The translations under genes were made by a program, and so were the position numbers. Positions 45,030 through 57,400 of a DNA stretch of 64,000 nt are shown here, piece after piece (the first letter of the stretch is position 1; every line of letters begins with the position of its first letter). This DNA comes from Leptidea sinapis (lineage: Eukaryota > Arthropoda > Insecta > Lepidoptera > Pieridae): assembly GCF_905404315.1 (NCBI RefSeq), contig NC_066284.1, positions 12,977,001-13,041,000 on the forward strand, in the 5' to 3' direction. The notes under the pieces were generated by a model, which was not told the origin of the DNA, did not search any database, and worked only from the letters and a program-made list of their open reading frames with translations.

Positions 45030-45472
45030 ACAAGAAATATAAATTAAACACTAGAAATAACTACAAGCATATGTGCGCCCCTTACGAGGCTCTGTAAAAT
45101 AAACAATTCTTTTGCATGCAATGGTATTAAATTTTACAATAAATTACCAAAAAGTGTATCGGAATTATCAATAAATAAATTTAAATCTTTTATTAAACGC
45201 AGACTTACGTCGAAGCCTTATTACAGTATTGAAGATTACGTAAACGATATTACAATATGGAATTAAATAGTATTATAGTTTTTTTTTATGGATATTATGA
45301 TTCAGCCTTGTAGTGTTTTACTGGATTGTATTATTTTAAAAATATGTACATGTTTCAATTTTTATGTAATAATTATGTATCTGAATTGTTTATTTAGTGA
45401 TTGACGTTGACGAGCAATCCTTTGATTTTTATGTCAATAAAATATTTTTGTCTTTGACTTTTGACTTTAATA
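45030..45472 (+). pseudogene. LINE (Jockey/CR1-like) C-terminus and 3' UTR
   Basis: TRNNYKHMCA, a one-base shift, then PLTRLCKINNSFACNGIKFY, NKLPKSVSELSINKFKSFIK and RRLTSKPYYSIEDYVNDITI end at about 45263. The 3' UTR ends TTTGTCTTTGACTTTTGACT. Protein ending and tail match the 14923-15257 copy, so these form one family. Confidence 0.7.
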
Positions 45473-45484
45473 AGGACTAATAAT

Positions 45485-45845
45485 AATTACTACTACTCGG
45501 TTATGTCGAGTTAGTGATGACGATGCTTTGCTCTTACAACATAACCCCAGAAAATGCACACAGCAAATTTGTTACGATATTTAGAAGATTTTTTTTGGTA
45601 AGTACTTAAAGGTTTCTATAAGTCATCAAGGCTTATATATATTAAGATCTTTATGATACCACATATTGAGAATTGAACGACCGTTCAAATATGAAGAAGC
45701 CTGCTGACTTCTCTCTTCTTGCGCCCGTTCTTCTCAGATCTGAGGCATATTATACATACATATATTTCCAAATGGGTATAGTATGGGGATAGTATTTGAC
45801 GTTCAATAAATAATTTTAAACCTATTTCCTTTTTCTAATTCAAAA
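45485..45845 (+). mobile_element. LINE family C 3' region
   Basis: CTACTACTCGGTTATGTCGA, CCCAGAAAATG, GCGCCCGTTCTTCTCAGATC and TTTGACGTTCAATAAATAAT follow the family C order from the C-terminal SRVSKSF region to the 3' end. Strongly decayed. Confidence 0.65.
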
Positions 45846-46759
45846 TTTATTTATATGTACAAAGTTATTTATAGGTAGGTTTAGAAAATCTGTGTTAAGA
45901 GAGAATCGCTCATTGCAAGTTATCGATTATTAACAAAATAATATTTATTAAAAAACTAAACATTATGAAGTTGTCACTTTTAATAACAATATTTGAGTTA
46001 AAATTTTAATATAACATATAAATGACAATGAATTAACACAAACTCTGCATTGGCCATAAGCCGCGTCATATCCGAGCTAACTAATTATTGTGCCTCGGTA
46101 ACCCCAGCTCAGGAATGCGACCACCTGCCCTGAGTTATGTGCTACTAAATATGACAGCTATGCGTTATAATATGACGAACAACCGTTCTGTATTATTGAA
46201 CATATAAATGAATGTAGTAATATAGCAGCCTAGCCTAGCATATATCTGTGTTTTATATGTAAGCCATTATCGCCAAAATAGTGAACCATAAATACAATAA
46301 GAATTAAAGAAAATCTAATGCACTTTGGTAGTAAGTAGTACCAAATTGATCCTTATATCAAAATAAATACATTTTTCGCATCTGTATTTAAAAAAGATAA
46401 ACTTTGTCTTTTACACTATATCATTTGTACCAATATTTGAATAGATTTGACGATGACAATAAACAACCGAGTGCGCGATATTAGGTTTAGTGCGGTCCGG
46501 TGGCGGGCGAATGGATCTACTGAATCGATATTAAAAATTCTGTTACCAATAGAAAGACATTTTTTGTTAGTGTCAAAGGTAAATAAATCCTACCTATAAA
46601 ACCCTAAAAATGAAAATACGATTTCGTGGTAGTTGTATTTTTGTAAAGTAAGTCGTGTATGATATTGTAAAACAACGTTTGGCGGGTGAGTTAGTAAAAT
46701 AATAAAACTTTTACATATACACACTGATCATTACCGTTAATAATGGAATGCTCTTCAAC
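45846..46759. other. Unassigned stretch
   Basis: No element recognised, apart from a GTGCGGTCCGG word at about 46490 that also occurs near 25834. Confidence 0.3.
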
Positions 46760-47446
46760 GCCGTACCATTACGTTATTATTAAAAAACAAATTAAAATGG
46801 TGTCAGAAAAATGAAGACAGTATTAAAATGAGTATATAAGCTACCCATAAAAGAAACAAAAACTTTTTTAAATTTTGGAATGCAACAAAAAACTTAAATC
46901 ATAAACAAAGTCTTCCTATATTCGTGGAGGGTTGCCAGCAGCCGTCCGGCAAATAGGTTCAAAGTAAGCCCCTTGGCCGCGGATTCTGTACTCGATACTG
47001 AAGTTAAGTAAATAACTTCAGTTATTGAAATAATAACGTCATTGAATTTACACGTGAGGATATCTCTAAAGTTACGGGCCTAGTATTGAGCACGTAATCT
47101 GGGCCAGTGATAAAATTTATAAACATCTATGCTGTCTCTCTAACCATTGCATTTAAAATAGTTATTTGCCTGAGGCCATGATGTACGCAATTTTAGTTCC
47201 GATCGTGAAGAACAAAATGGCTGATCTAAGCTCTGCCTCTAATTATCGACCTATCTCATTGGGTACGATACTAGGCAAAATTCTAGAACGTCTTCTTTAT
47301 CCTGAGCTGCTTAAAAACATCAAAATTGATGACGCGCAGTTTGGTTGTCGTCCCAGACTCTCGACAGATGCCGCAATATTTAGTTTAAAAGGAAGACCTC
47401 AGCCTCGCGGTTGACTTCATCAACTACAATGTCCTTTGGGCCAAGC
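46760..47446 (+). pseudogene. LINE family D ORF2, RT fingers, upstream of RTE insertion
   Basis: Linker FFKFWNATKNLNHKQSLPIF, then an 82-codon ORF with AILVPIVKNKMADLSSASNY, RPISLGTILGKILERL and DDAQFGCRPRLSTDAAIFSL, then FINYNVLWAKLLAS. It is homologous to 12200-12640. Stops and frame changes show it is dead. The copy is interrupted at 47458 and resumes at 47826. Confidence 0.75.
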
Positions 47447-47458
47447 TATTAGCGTCAC
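47447..47458. repeat. Target-site duplication, left copy
   Basis: TATTAGCGTCAC, repeated exactly at 47814-47825 on the other side of the RTE insertion. Confidence 0.85.
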
Positions 47459-47813
47459 TAAACATTAAGAGTCAGACAAAATTCAAAAACGCACACAAGC
47501 TCTGTCATAAGCAAAAGTGGAAATGGACTGGACACATTCTGAGGGAAAAGAAAGAGAAATGGACAAAAACTGTTACAGAATGGTATCCAAGAGACGGGAA
47601 ACGAAGGAAAGGTAGACAGATTAGAAGGTGGGAGGACGATTTTAAAAGGATAGCAGGACCGGACTGGATGAGAGTAGCCAGAGACCGAATAAAGTGGAAG
47701 TCTTTAGAGGAGGCCTTTGTCGAGATATAAATTACTAGTTAAGATAATTTAAGTTTTATTTATAAGAAAAAGAATTAAGTGACTAGTAATAATAAAGGCT
47801 ATTTTATTTTATT
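47459..47813 (+). mobile_element. RTE-type LINE, 5'-truncated insertion in family D
   Basis: 355 bases encoding the RTE ORF2 C-terminus (KWKWTGHILREKKEKWTKTV, TEWYPRDGKRRKGRQIRRWE, DFKRIAGPDWMRVARDRIKW, KSLEEAFVEI, stop at about 47728). A short 3' UTR ends AAAGGCTATTTTATTTTATT. It is uninterrupted, has a perfect 12-base target duplication and little decay, so it is a recent insertion. It differs from the RTE family at 14.4 kb. Confidence 0.9.
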
Positions 47814-47825
47814 TATTAGCGTCAC

Positions 47826-48065
47826 AAGTACCCACTCAAGTGGTGGAGCTGCTGAGATTCTGGTACGGAAACCAAACGAACTGTGGAAAATGGGGCAATG
47901 CAACTTCTAGCAAGCATAGGTTAGTGGAGTTCATCAGGGGGGGGGGTGGACCTCTCCGGGGTGGATCTGTGTAATCTTGAGCTGAGTAGCACCAAGATCG
48001 TCTGCCATATAAGGAACGTTTGCGTGAATAACCTAAGCAATGCGGATGACATCGTGCTGGATGCC
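47826..48065 (+). pseudogene. LINE family D ORF2, RT palm after RTE insertion
   Basis: VPTQVVELLRFWYGNQTNCG and KWGNATSSKHRLVEF continue the frame broken at 47446. The active-site region reads NNLSNADDIVLDA, with Tyr of YADD replaced. A 10-base G run (about 47939-47948) breaks the frame. It ends at about 48065. Confidence 0.7.
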
Positions 48066-49984
48066 TTTTATTTGTTTATTACTTATTAAATGGTAGCCTC
48101 AACCTGACATTGGCTAAATTGTGATGACCTTTCCACAAAAGCCATAAATGTATAATATATTAGATAATTTCGAATAGCAACAACATTATAAAACAACAGC
48201 CAATTATAAAACCAAAGATGCCGACCGACTTTACAAATGTTAACATATTATTGTTATAGCGCCCTCTCTTGTTTGTTTTAGAAAAGTATTAAGAAAGCGC
48301 AGTATTATATCTAGTACAATAGTTGGGTACAAATAGAGGGCGAGTATGACTCGTTATTTCTGGTTTTATATAGGTAAGCAGAATTTAACTGAAATATGGA
48401 TGATTAACTTAGAAATACTATTCTTCAGACAATTTACTTAGGTCATCATATTATTATAAAATTAACACTATAATTATAGATACTAGCAAGGTGACATCGA
48501 CATCTTAGACTGTTTGCCCATTCTTGGCATGATGCCGGTTGTTACCACCACTGATTAATCTCGTCCACCCACGTTGTTTGTTATCTTTATTAGACTCTTT
48601 AATAATTAGTATATTAATTTTGAAGTGAAAACTTAAGTAGCGGCGTTGAGCACCTTTCTCATTATTAAACTCGCGTCAGGACACGTGGCCTGATTGAAAA
48701 TTTGTAAGACAAACGCTGAAATTATGGTCGAAAGTTATATACTTCTAACTAATTATAGTTCGGCTATTTTTACCTTATGATCATACGGTTATTGGACCAG
48801 TAGTTGAATCATTGTGATTGCGAAGCCGAAGCAACGCGAGGTCGAAGGATCGAATGTCAACCGTGATATATTTTTACAGTTTATTTCGATGAAAGTACAT
48901 TTTTCTGAGAGATAAAATTTTTAATGTAAAATAATTGTAAAAGTTCTGAAGTGTAATTTTTTTTTTGTAATATATATTGTAATTTTTTGTGTACGATAGC
49001 AGTTTATTAATACTGTATTTAACTACTAGTACTTATATACTGATAAATAATGCAATTCGTGCGAAATAATTCCCAAACCATTTCAAAATGTTCAAAAATG
49101 CACAATGGTAATGTTCAAGTTTTCACCTTTACCGGCACTCCGGGAGTGCAACCCGTTTTGTTTTAAGTTCAATAAGGTCATCAACAATCGTAGATAAAAT
49201 TTAATTCGGAGTAAGTTACAGAATGAGGAGCTCAGCAACTGTTTATAACAATGATAATATAATCTGATTTGCTGATGTTGATGTTTTAAGCTTGTGATCA
49301 AAAATTATTCTTATATGTTAATCAAGCGAGGCCTTTTTAAGCTAAAAATAGTCCGGATTCTGCTCCGCCTGAAAACGAATGCTCTTCGCACCTTCGCAGC
49401 AGAGCGATTCAGAGAATTCCGAAAAAAAAAATGGAAAGTTGAAGCCTAATAACACCTCAAAAAGCAAGTAATTTTTTTTATCTTTGATTTTTTGTTCTCC
49501 TCGAAATGGGAATGATGATTGATAACATTTTTGTATTCTTCAGTAAGTCAAGAATGTGTTTCTTAAACAGGTGTTTATTGTTGATTTATATTACTGTGAT
49601 AAAACACTGCTAATAATGCTAATGATAACTCTATAAATAATTCGAATGTCAATTGTGCGTACTGCGAGAAATATTAAAAAATATTGGCTATAAGCTTGCC
49701 ACTATTGGCATTATCGTTATGGTTAAATCGTTAGGATTTTATAGTTTATATAAATTCTAGTTTAATGATTAAAACGCGTAACTAAACTAATATTATTCAT
49801 TAAAGTAAAACTTTTATAACATAGCTTTAATTTTTTTTTCATCATCTATCGCATGTCGCATTACAGCGGGCCACAAAGTAGGGGTCAAGTTGAATCATTA
49901 ATTTTGACGCCTACTTTCAAGTCAGGTTTGCCTAGTAGTAAGGCGCCATATTAAAGCTCTGGATCCCAAGAGAGAGAGAGAGCG
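48066..49984. other. Unassigned stretch
   Basis: AT-rich. Includes the TGAAGTGAAAACTT...GCGTTGAGCAC repeat (48621-48658) shared with 34562-34600, and an AGAGAGAGAG run at 49971-49981. No gene supported. Confidence 0.35.
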
Positions 49985-50469
49985 TTGGATGAACTGTCTT
50001 TCTTTAATTAATGTTGTTCGGTATCTAGGTGTATACCTAGACCAAAGACTAACTTTTTCTGAACAAATACAATCTATTTCGTCAAGAATTCGTAAAACAA
50101 TTCATCTTATGAAACTTCTACGGAATGGTTCTAGTAAGGAAACATTACTTCTAGTTTACACCGCACTTTGCCAATCTCTACTCCTCTATTGCATTGCCTC
50201 TTGGGGTAATGCTGCTAAAGCGTCTCTTATAAAAGCAGAGCGGGCACAAAGATCTGTTTTAAAGGTAATGTTTCGTAAACGCTTCCGTTTTCCTACTTAT
50301 TCGCTATACAAAGAGGCTAAGGTTCTTACGGTCAGAAAATTATATATTCAAAAAGCCATAACATCCTACCATAAAACATTCCAGACAAATTTTTTATCCC
50401 AAAATAATACTAGACGAATTAAAATCCCTCATTATCTTGTAAAAACCAGTTTTGCTCAACGTTTTCCTG
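49985..50469 (+). pseudogene. LINE (R1/Jockey-like) ORF2 C-terminal region
   Basis: Encodes VRYLGVYLDQRLTFSEQIQS, RIRKTIHLMKLLRNGS, LVYTALCQSLLLYCIASWGN, AERAQRSVLKVMFRKRFRFP and HYLVKTSFAQRFPA. This is the post-RT region of a LINE unlike families A-E. It is open over this length but 5' truncated, and interrupted by an antisense family A copy. The C-terminus resumes at 50706. Confidence 0.75.
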
Positions 50470-50705
50470 CATTTTTTTTTTTTTTATGGAATAGGAGGAC
50501 AAACGAGCGTACGGGTCACCTGGTGTTAAGTGATCACCGCCGCCCAGACTCTCCTGCAACACCAGAGGAATCACAAGAGCGTTGCCGGCCTTTAAGGAAG
50601 GTGTACGCGCTTTTCTTGAAGGTACCCATGTCGTATCGTCCCGGAAACACCGCACAAGGAAGCTCATTCCACAGCTTCGTGGTACGAGGAAGAAAGCTCC
50701 TTGCC
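50470..50705 (-). mobile_element. LINE family A 3' end inserted in another LINE
   Basis: T run then ATGGAATAGGAGGACAAACG, TCACCTGGTGTTAAGTGATC, CACCAGAGGAATCACAAGAG, GTCGTATCGTCCCGGAAACA and AGCTTCGTGGTACGAGGAAG. It is the exact antisense order of 53120-53335. High similarity to the 52-kb copy suggests a young insertion. Confidence 0.85.
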
Positions 50706-51205
50706 TATTTGCCTTTCCTTATTTATTTAGTCAAGTAAATAAGCTCCAAAATATAACTAATTTGTCTAAATATGAATTTAAAAAGACAACGAAGTATATA
50801 CTGCATTCCCTAGACTACGACTCTACCGAAAACTTCCTTAAAATAACCCTCTAAGATTTTTCAAAACGCACACTCACACAAACACATCACACACGCACAC
50901 TCACACATACTCTGTCAGATCACTACTCATATCATAAATAAATTTTTTGTACTTAAAAAAAAAAACTTAAAACTTTAAAACTTAATGATTACTTCTAAGA
51001 TATTATATTAATTTTAGAAAGGAGTACTTTACTTCTATCAAATATTTTCAGAATTCATTTAAAAATTTAATTTGAAGCTCACTCATGAACCGGTTTTGTT
51101 ACTTAATTGTATTTGTATGTTCACTTGTGTTCCGCGATACAGGCTTGCCTAGTGCGGAAAGCGCTGCTAATTTTGTATTTTTATGTATCCATTTTTGTCA
51201 ATAAA
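50706..51205 (+). pseudogene. LINE C-terminus and 3' UTR, after family A insertion
   Basis: Continues 49985-50469 with FPYLFSQVNKLQNITNL, SKYEFKKTTKYILHSLDYDS and TENFLKITL before a stop at 50853. A CA-rich segment (50873-50910) and AATAAA-containing sequence ending about 51205 probably form the 3' UTR, but the exact end is not certain. Confidence 0.6.
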
Positions 51206-51309
51206 TAAGTTTTTTGGAGATTTCTCAAAAGCTAATTTTGGCCAATCCCTTACGAATCGGGTCAACCGCGAAAAAATCGGTCAAACCGTTCAAAACTTAT
51301 ACGAGGTTT

Positions 51310-51360
51310 ACATACTTACATACCAACACTCACCCACACACACACACACATACACACATC
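51310..51360. repeat. CA-rich microsatellite
   Basis: ACACACACACACAC-type run at about 51333-51350 with imperfect flanks. Confidence 0.8.
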
Positions 51361-51373
51361 AAAAGATTTGTGT

Positions 51374-51735
51374 AGGCTCAGGTCAGCTCGATCCATTTAT
51401 CCCAGGTGCAACGCAGAGCAGCTCGAATTGTCGGGGACCCAGTGCTCTGTGAACGGCTGGATCACTTGGCGTTGCGTAGAGACATCGCTTCATTGTGTGT
51501 CTTCTACCGCATTTATCACGGGGAGTGTTCCGAAGAGCTGTTTCACCTGATTTCTGCCGCCGAATTCCACTTTCGCACGACACGCCACAAGTTAGGATAT
51601 CATCCCCACCATCTGGATGTGTGGCGGTCCTCCACAGTGCGGTTTTCAAGGAGCTTTCTTCCACGTACTACAAAGCTGTGGCATGAACTTCCTTGTCCGG
51701 TGTTTCCGGGACGATACGACATGGGTAATTTTAAA
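51374..51735 (+). pseudogene. LINE family A C-terminal region, truncated at both ends
   Basis: The 112-codon ORF 51406-51744 reads RRAARIVGDPVLCERLDHLA, LRRDIASLCVFYRIYHGECS, FRTTRHKLGYHPHHLDVWRS and SFLPRTTKLWHELPCPVFPG. It is nearly identical to 52870-53190. It lacks the 3' UTR and A run that LINE copies normally keep, so the 3' side was probably deleted or rearranged after insertion. Confidence 0.8.
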
Positions 51736-52346
51736 TTTTCTTAGCATACTTAACTTAGACAAATAGATTGATTTGTAGGTCACAATATGTTCACATTCAC
51801 ATGATGAGGTTTGCATTTAAGTTTGTGAAATTCAGCCGCAGGAAATTAAGTTAAATAGCTGTTCGTAACCATGTAGAGATGCTGCAGAAGGTACAATGAA
51901 GTGATATCTCTGGAACGAACGACAAATTTCTAGAGTCACTATAAAACATTACCAGGAAATCTGAACAAAAGTGTTCATCTCAATTCCGGCTCCTGTCGCG
52001 ATGGCCTATTCAAATGTATTTCCAATCAATCTTAAATCCTCGGGGATATTTATTGAAACTTCATCTGCAGCATTGCGTTGGCGAGTTGTGTCTCGTAAAT
52101 ATAAATAGCAATAATATTTTATGGTAAACTTGAGTTTCTTTACATGTATTTTATTGATGTTTTCATAAGTATATATACCTTAATAGTATTATATACAACA
52201 GTTGTAAAAGAAGGGTCAAATAACGTAAGTGGTGTGGATCTATTCGCCTGCAGCTCACACCGCAATGAATGACGCCACCTTAATTTTAAATGAAACAAAA
52301 ATTAAACAAACAAAAACCACCACTTTTGGAGCTGCCGCTTAAATGT
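51736..52346. other. Unassigned spacer between two family A copies
   Basis: No recognised feature. Confidence 0.3.
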
Positions 52347-53340
52347 GCGGGATATTTTTTTTGATATGTTGGACACCTCCAACATTCATTGCTATGCAGA
52401 TGACAGCACTGGTGATGCCGTATACACGGGCCATGCAGGTCTCTCTCAGGAAAACGTCGACCAGTGCCGGGAGAAACTTGTGTCTTCTATTGAGTCCTCT
52501 CTCGAGAAGGTCGCGGAATGGGGTAAATTAAACCTTGTCCAATTTAACCCCCAGAAGACTCAAGTTTGCGCGTTTACCACTAAAAAAAACCCCATTTGTC
52601 GTATCACCGCTCTTCGATAACTCTTCCCTTAGTAATCCTCGCCTAGTATCGGAATACTGGGTCTCGAAATCTCGAGCGATTGCCAATTCCGTGGCCATCT
52701 GGAGGGCAAAGCCAAATTGGCTTCGAAGAAGCTGGGCGTCATCAATAGAGCACGGCAATACTTCAAGCCGGCCCATTTTCTAGCGCTCTACAAAGCGCAG
52801 GTCTGGCCACACATGGAGTATTGCTGTCATCTCTGGTCTGGCGCACCCCAGTATCAGCTCGATCCATTTGACCGCGTGCAACGCGCAGCAGCTCGAATTG
52901 TCGGGGACCTAGCGCTCTGTGAACGGCTGGATCACTTGGCATTGCGTAGAGACGTCGCTTCATTGTGTGTCTTCTACCGCATTAACCACGGGGAGTGTTC
53001 CGAAGAGCTGTTCAACCTGATTCCTGTCGCCAAATTCCACCTTCGCACGACACGCGACAAAATAGGATATCATCCCCACCATCTGGATGTGTGGCGCTCC
53101 TCCACAGTGCGGTTTTCAAGGAGCTTTCTTCCACGTACTACAAAGCTGTGGAATGAGCTTCCTTGTGCGGTGTTTCCGGGACGATACAACATGGGTACCT
53201 TCAAAAAAAGCGCGTTCACCTTCCTTAAAGGCCGGCAACGCTCTTGCTCTCTGGTGTTGCAAGAGAATGTGGGCGGCGGTGATCACTTAACACCAGGTGA
53301 CCCGTACGCTCGTTTGTTCTCCTATTCCATAAAAAAAAAG
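52347..53340 (+). pseudogene. LINE family A, RT active site to 3' end
   Basis: Best family A copy. It starts just before the RT active site (DMLDTSNIHCYADDSTGDAV; YADD at about 52395-52406). It continues VAEWGKLNLVQFNPQKTQVC, then frameshifts near 52585 and 52650, then a 239-codon ORF (52717-53436) with KLGVINRARQYFKPAHFLAL, HMEYCCHLWSGAPQYQL, RIVGDLALCERLDHLALRRD and HPHHLDVWRSSTVRFSRSFL. The 3' UTR contains the GGCGGCGGTGATCACTTAAC block and ends CCATAAAAAAAAAG at 53340. AAATGT flanks both sides (52341-52346, 53341-53346), a possible short target duplication. Confidence 0.85.
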
Positions 53341-53689
53341 AAATGTATTGTATATGTACATACTTTGGTTAGCGGTTTTATTTTTAATTCAAGGAATGGC
53401 ATAGGTACAAATTCAGAGTCAATGCGGAAAATGTGAATATTTCATAATATAAGGTATATTATCATTATCTTGGTAAATTATGTGAAAAACTTTTTTGAAG
53501 TAAAAGTTGTTTCTTAAGGCGTGACTTGGGGGTAACTCAGAAAACTCAGAAAAAGAGGGAAGTAACGTTAGTACTTCCAGCAGAAAAAAGTCAATTGAAA
53601 CAATTTTTAACCATTATAATTTAATGGTTTAAAAAAAAATCCAAATTGCTGAGTAATATTTTCTGAAAATCTCCAAATGTATTTGTTCA

Positions 53690-53830
53690 TTTTTTATGAC
53701 AAGCGTCCTGATGGAATGGTCTGTCGGCTTCGGTACGGGGAAGAGCGCTGGTGTGGGACGCACCTTGCGTCGGTAAGCTGGCATCTTCCGCTTCGCATTT
53801 TACAGCATCCTCTCAGGGACCCCTCGAAAC
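53690..53830 (+). pseudogene. Retroelement-like coding fragment
   Basis: KRPDGM (53701-53719) is followed, one frame over, by GRALVWDAPCVGKLASSASH. I recall similar GRxLVWDxTCVD-type peptides as recurrent repeats in arthropod genomes, but I cannot place it in a named element. Short and frameshifted. Confidence 0.3.
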
Positions 53831-54413
53831 ATAGCTTATCATATATAATTCATCAGATAAATAATGGTCATAAATAATATTTCTGAATTTAAAATTTCTA
53901 AAGACAACGCCTAAGAAAACCTTGTGAATGTACTCTATGAAGAGTAATAGGAATCAAACCAAATACGTATACAGTCTATTCAGATTATATAAAATATAAA
54001 GTTCAATGACTATACTAAAGGTAGTATTTTAATTACATAAATTTTTCTTTACGGAGTACTATTGAGATATAAAAACACCAGATTTCAAAGAACCTTTTCA
54101 ACCGTTTAATATTTATACGAAAATATGCTTTCACAAACATTTTATTTATGACGATATCGTAAACAGCTTTATTGAAATATTAAATCTGTAGCCACGTGAA
54201 TTATGATGTATTTCGTGTATTAAGGTATAGGCTACAGTAATGCGACCACGACTTTCGTCTAACGCAGAGATCCTCAAATTGTCGTGGTAAAAAAAGTAAA
54301 CTATGTAAGCACTGTAAAACATTATTCTATTTTATTTATATATAAATTAAGTGAAAATCTAATGTTACTAAATTTATGAAGGTATTATAGTACATAAAAT
54401 ATACCAAACTAAA
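53831..54413. other. Unassigned stretch
   Basis: Nothing recognised. Confidence 0.3.
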
Positions 54414-57400
54414 TGTTTTTTTTTTATATGAGAGGGGGCAAACGGGCAAGAGGCTCACGGGATGGGGAGAGGGGAGGCAACCGCCCATGGACATCCGCAA
54501 CAACAGGTGTGTCAAGAAATGCGTTGCCGGCCTTTAAGGTGGGAGTATGCTTTTTTCTTGAAGGTCCCTAAGTCGTATCTGTTCGACAAGACCGCTGCCG
54601 GTAGTTGATTCCACAAAGTGGCTGTGCGAGGCAAGAAATTTCGAAGAAAACGCGCGGTTGTGGAATGCCAGACGTCTACGTGATGCGGATGGTACTTTGC
54701 ACGTAATGTCCGATGGTGGAATTCGGCCGCTGGAATCAACTCGAACAGCTCCTCTGAGCACTCCCCGTGATAAATGCGGTAGAAGATGCAGAGAGAACCC
54801 ACATCTCTACGCAATGCTAGAGAATCAAGCCGATCGGAGATGACTTGATCGTCGATGATTCGAGCCGCTCTTCTTTGTATGCGGTCAAATGGAAGAAGCT
54901 GGTACTGGGGAGCACCCGCCCAGAAGTGAGAACAGTACTCCATGTGAGGCCGAATTTGCGCCTTATAAAGTTGCAGGCGGTGGCTTTTAGTGAAGTACTG
55001 TCTCGCCTTACTGAGTACACCAAGCTTTTTAGAGGCCAGTTTGGCCTTCTCTTCCAAGTGACCACGGAACTGAACGTCGCTCGATATATCGACGCCAAGT
55101 ATGCCAATACAGGCTGTGGCAGTTAGAGGAGTGATCTCGAATCGAGGGGATACGACAAAGGGAGACTTTTTAGTGGTGAACGCACAAACTTCTTGGGGTT
55201 GAATTGGACTAAATTTTGTCGGCCCCATTCCGAGACTTTGCAAAGCATAGTCTCGATTTCAGACACAAGTTTGATCCGGTTCTCGTCGACGCTATCCCGG
55301 GACATGTTGGCACGGCCGGTGTAGGAAGCATACCCCGTGCTGTCGTCTGCATAGCAATGAATATTGCTGATTTGCAACATATCATTGATATGCAGAAGAA
55401 ACAGTGTAGGGGATAGCACACAGCCTTGCGGGACACCAGAGTTTATGGGTTGTAAGTCGGAGCATACACCGTTGATAACAACCTTGATGCTCCGATCAGC
55501 CAAAAAGCTAGTGACCCATTTGCACAACTTCTCGGGAAGCCCATAGGATGGCAGTTTCGCTATAAGCGCTTTATGCCACACTCGATCAAAGGCCTTCGCT
55601 ATGTCCAAACTCACCGCCAACGCCTCTCCCTTCGACTCAACCGCTTGCACCCATTTATGGGTGAGGTACGCAAGAAGATCACCAGCTGAGCGACCCTGAC
55701 GGAAACCGTACTGGCAGTCGCTGATCAGCTGGTGCCCCTCTAGGTATCCCAAGAGCTGGCGGTTGATGATCGACTCCATAACTTTGGAGAAAATGGAGGT
55801 AATGGCAATGGGGCGGTAGTTGGACGGATCTGAGCGTACACCTTTCTTAGGGATCAGGTGCACTAAAGCCGCCTTCCATAATTTCGGGACTACGCCTGAT
55901 GAGTAGGAGAGCCGGAAAAGACGGGTAAGGACCGGCGCCAGTTCCGGAGCACATGTCCGCAGCACTATCGGGGGAATGCCATCGGGCCCGCTCGATTTGT
56001 GAATGTCCAAGGTGAGAAGCGCCTTAAGCACGGCACCATGCCGGATTTTTACCTCCGGCATATATGAATCGCACCGCGGAATATGCGGTGGTGGTGCACC
56101 TTGGTCATCCAGAGTCAAGTTGGACGCGAAGAGGGAGCCCAGGAGATCAGCTTTCTCTTTCGCGTCATCATCCCTGTGCAGTGGCGGAATGGCTGGCTGG
56201 CAGAAGTTTCCTTGGACAGCCTTGGCGAGCGACCAGAACGCACGAGTTCCCGAGGGAAGGCGTGCAAGAATCTCGCCAATTCTGCCAATGTGCTTCGACT
56301 TCGCGGCAGCAATAACTCTTTTGAAGGACCTGGAGGCATGATTGAAGTGTTTTTTAAGTTCGCTGGAATTCACATCCTTAGATACCACCGCATTGACCCA
56401 AGCCTGATAGCACTCCTGCTTTCGGCGAGAGGCCATTTTGCAGGAGCGGTCAAACCATAGTTGGAACCTGCCACCGATAGGCACAGAGGAGGATGGAATG
56501 AAGAGTTCCATACCTTGCAGTACCACATCAGCAACAGCGTCAGCAGCGGCATCTGGATCTCCCAGCGAAAAACAGATCTGCCTCCACGGGTAGGATGCAA
56601 AAAAGCACCGCATCTCGTCCCACTCTGCTGACATATAGTGCCACACGCGGCGACAGCCTAAGAAGCGGGGCCGTGTTGGGCGCGTGAACGGCACGGTGCT
56701 CCGGATCAGGCAGTGGTCCGACGATCCCAGAGGAAGGTCAATGGAAACTAGGTAGCCGTCCGGATGTGAGGTCAACAGAAGGTCCAACAGTGAAGATGTA
56801 TGATCTTGCACATCTGGGATTCGCGTTGGCGTAATAACCAGTTATGTCAGACCATATGCTAAGGCGAAGTCGTGAACAGATCTCCCTGCATGATCGGTGG
56901 TACGTGAGCCTAGCCATTCGGCGTGGTGGGCGTTAAAATCGTCATGGGGATCTGCTCCAACACGGAATCTGTAGCCATTTGGATGTGTTCGAGGAGCCGG
57001 TCAGTCTCTGCGTTACCTCTATGGGACCTATACAGGCATGCGTAGATTCGCGGATGGTCATCGCAGTCTACACGCAGCCAGATGATGGATAGGTCCTGTC
57101 CTTCAAGAAAACTCAGGCGTCGAGAACAGACATCCTCCCTGACGTAAACGCACACGCCAGCCCGTGGCATAAAGGAGTGTTCCAAATTATACCCCGGGTA
57201 GGAAAGGTAAGATGAATCAGCCAGGGAGGATATCTGTGTCTCGGTTAAAAAGAGCAGGGCCGGCTTCGCCGTCTCCAGGTGAAAGTGGACGGCATTTAAA
57301 TTTGAGCGAAGCCCCCTGATGTTGCAAAAGTCCACAGCGAGTGTGGAGGAGGGTGGTTTGAGCCTCCTGCTCTGTCTGCCCCGAGTCAGCGCAGATTTGC

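Noticed and set aside
49989..50738. 249-codon plus-strand ORF as one protein
   Set aside because: Only residues 1 to about 160 are LINE protein; the rest is read through an antisense family A insertion.
51310..51360. CRISPR-like or regulatory repeat array
   Set aside because: A simple CA microsatellite; no spacer-repeat structure anywhere in the window.
56003..56460. Plus-strand ORFs of 83-125 codons
   Set aside because: They are shadows of the GC-richer family B RT frame on the minus strand.
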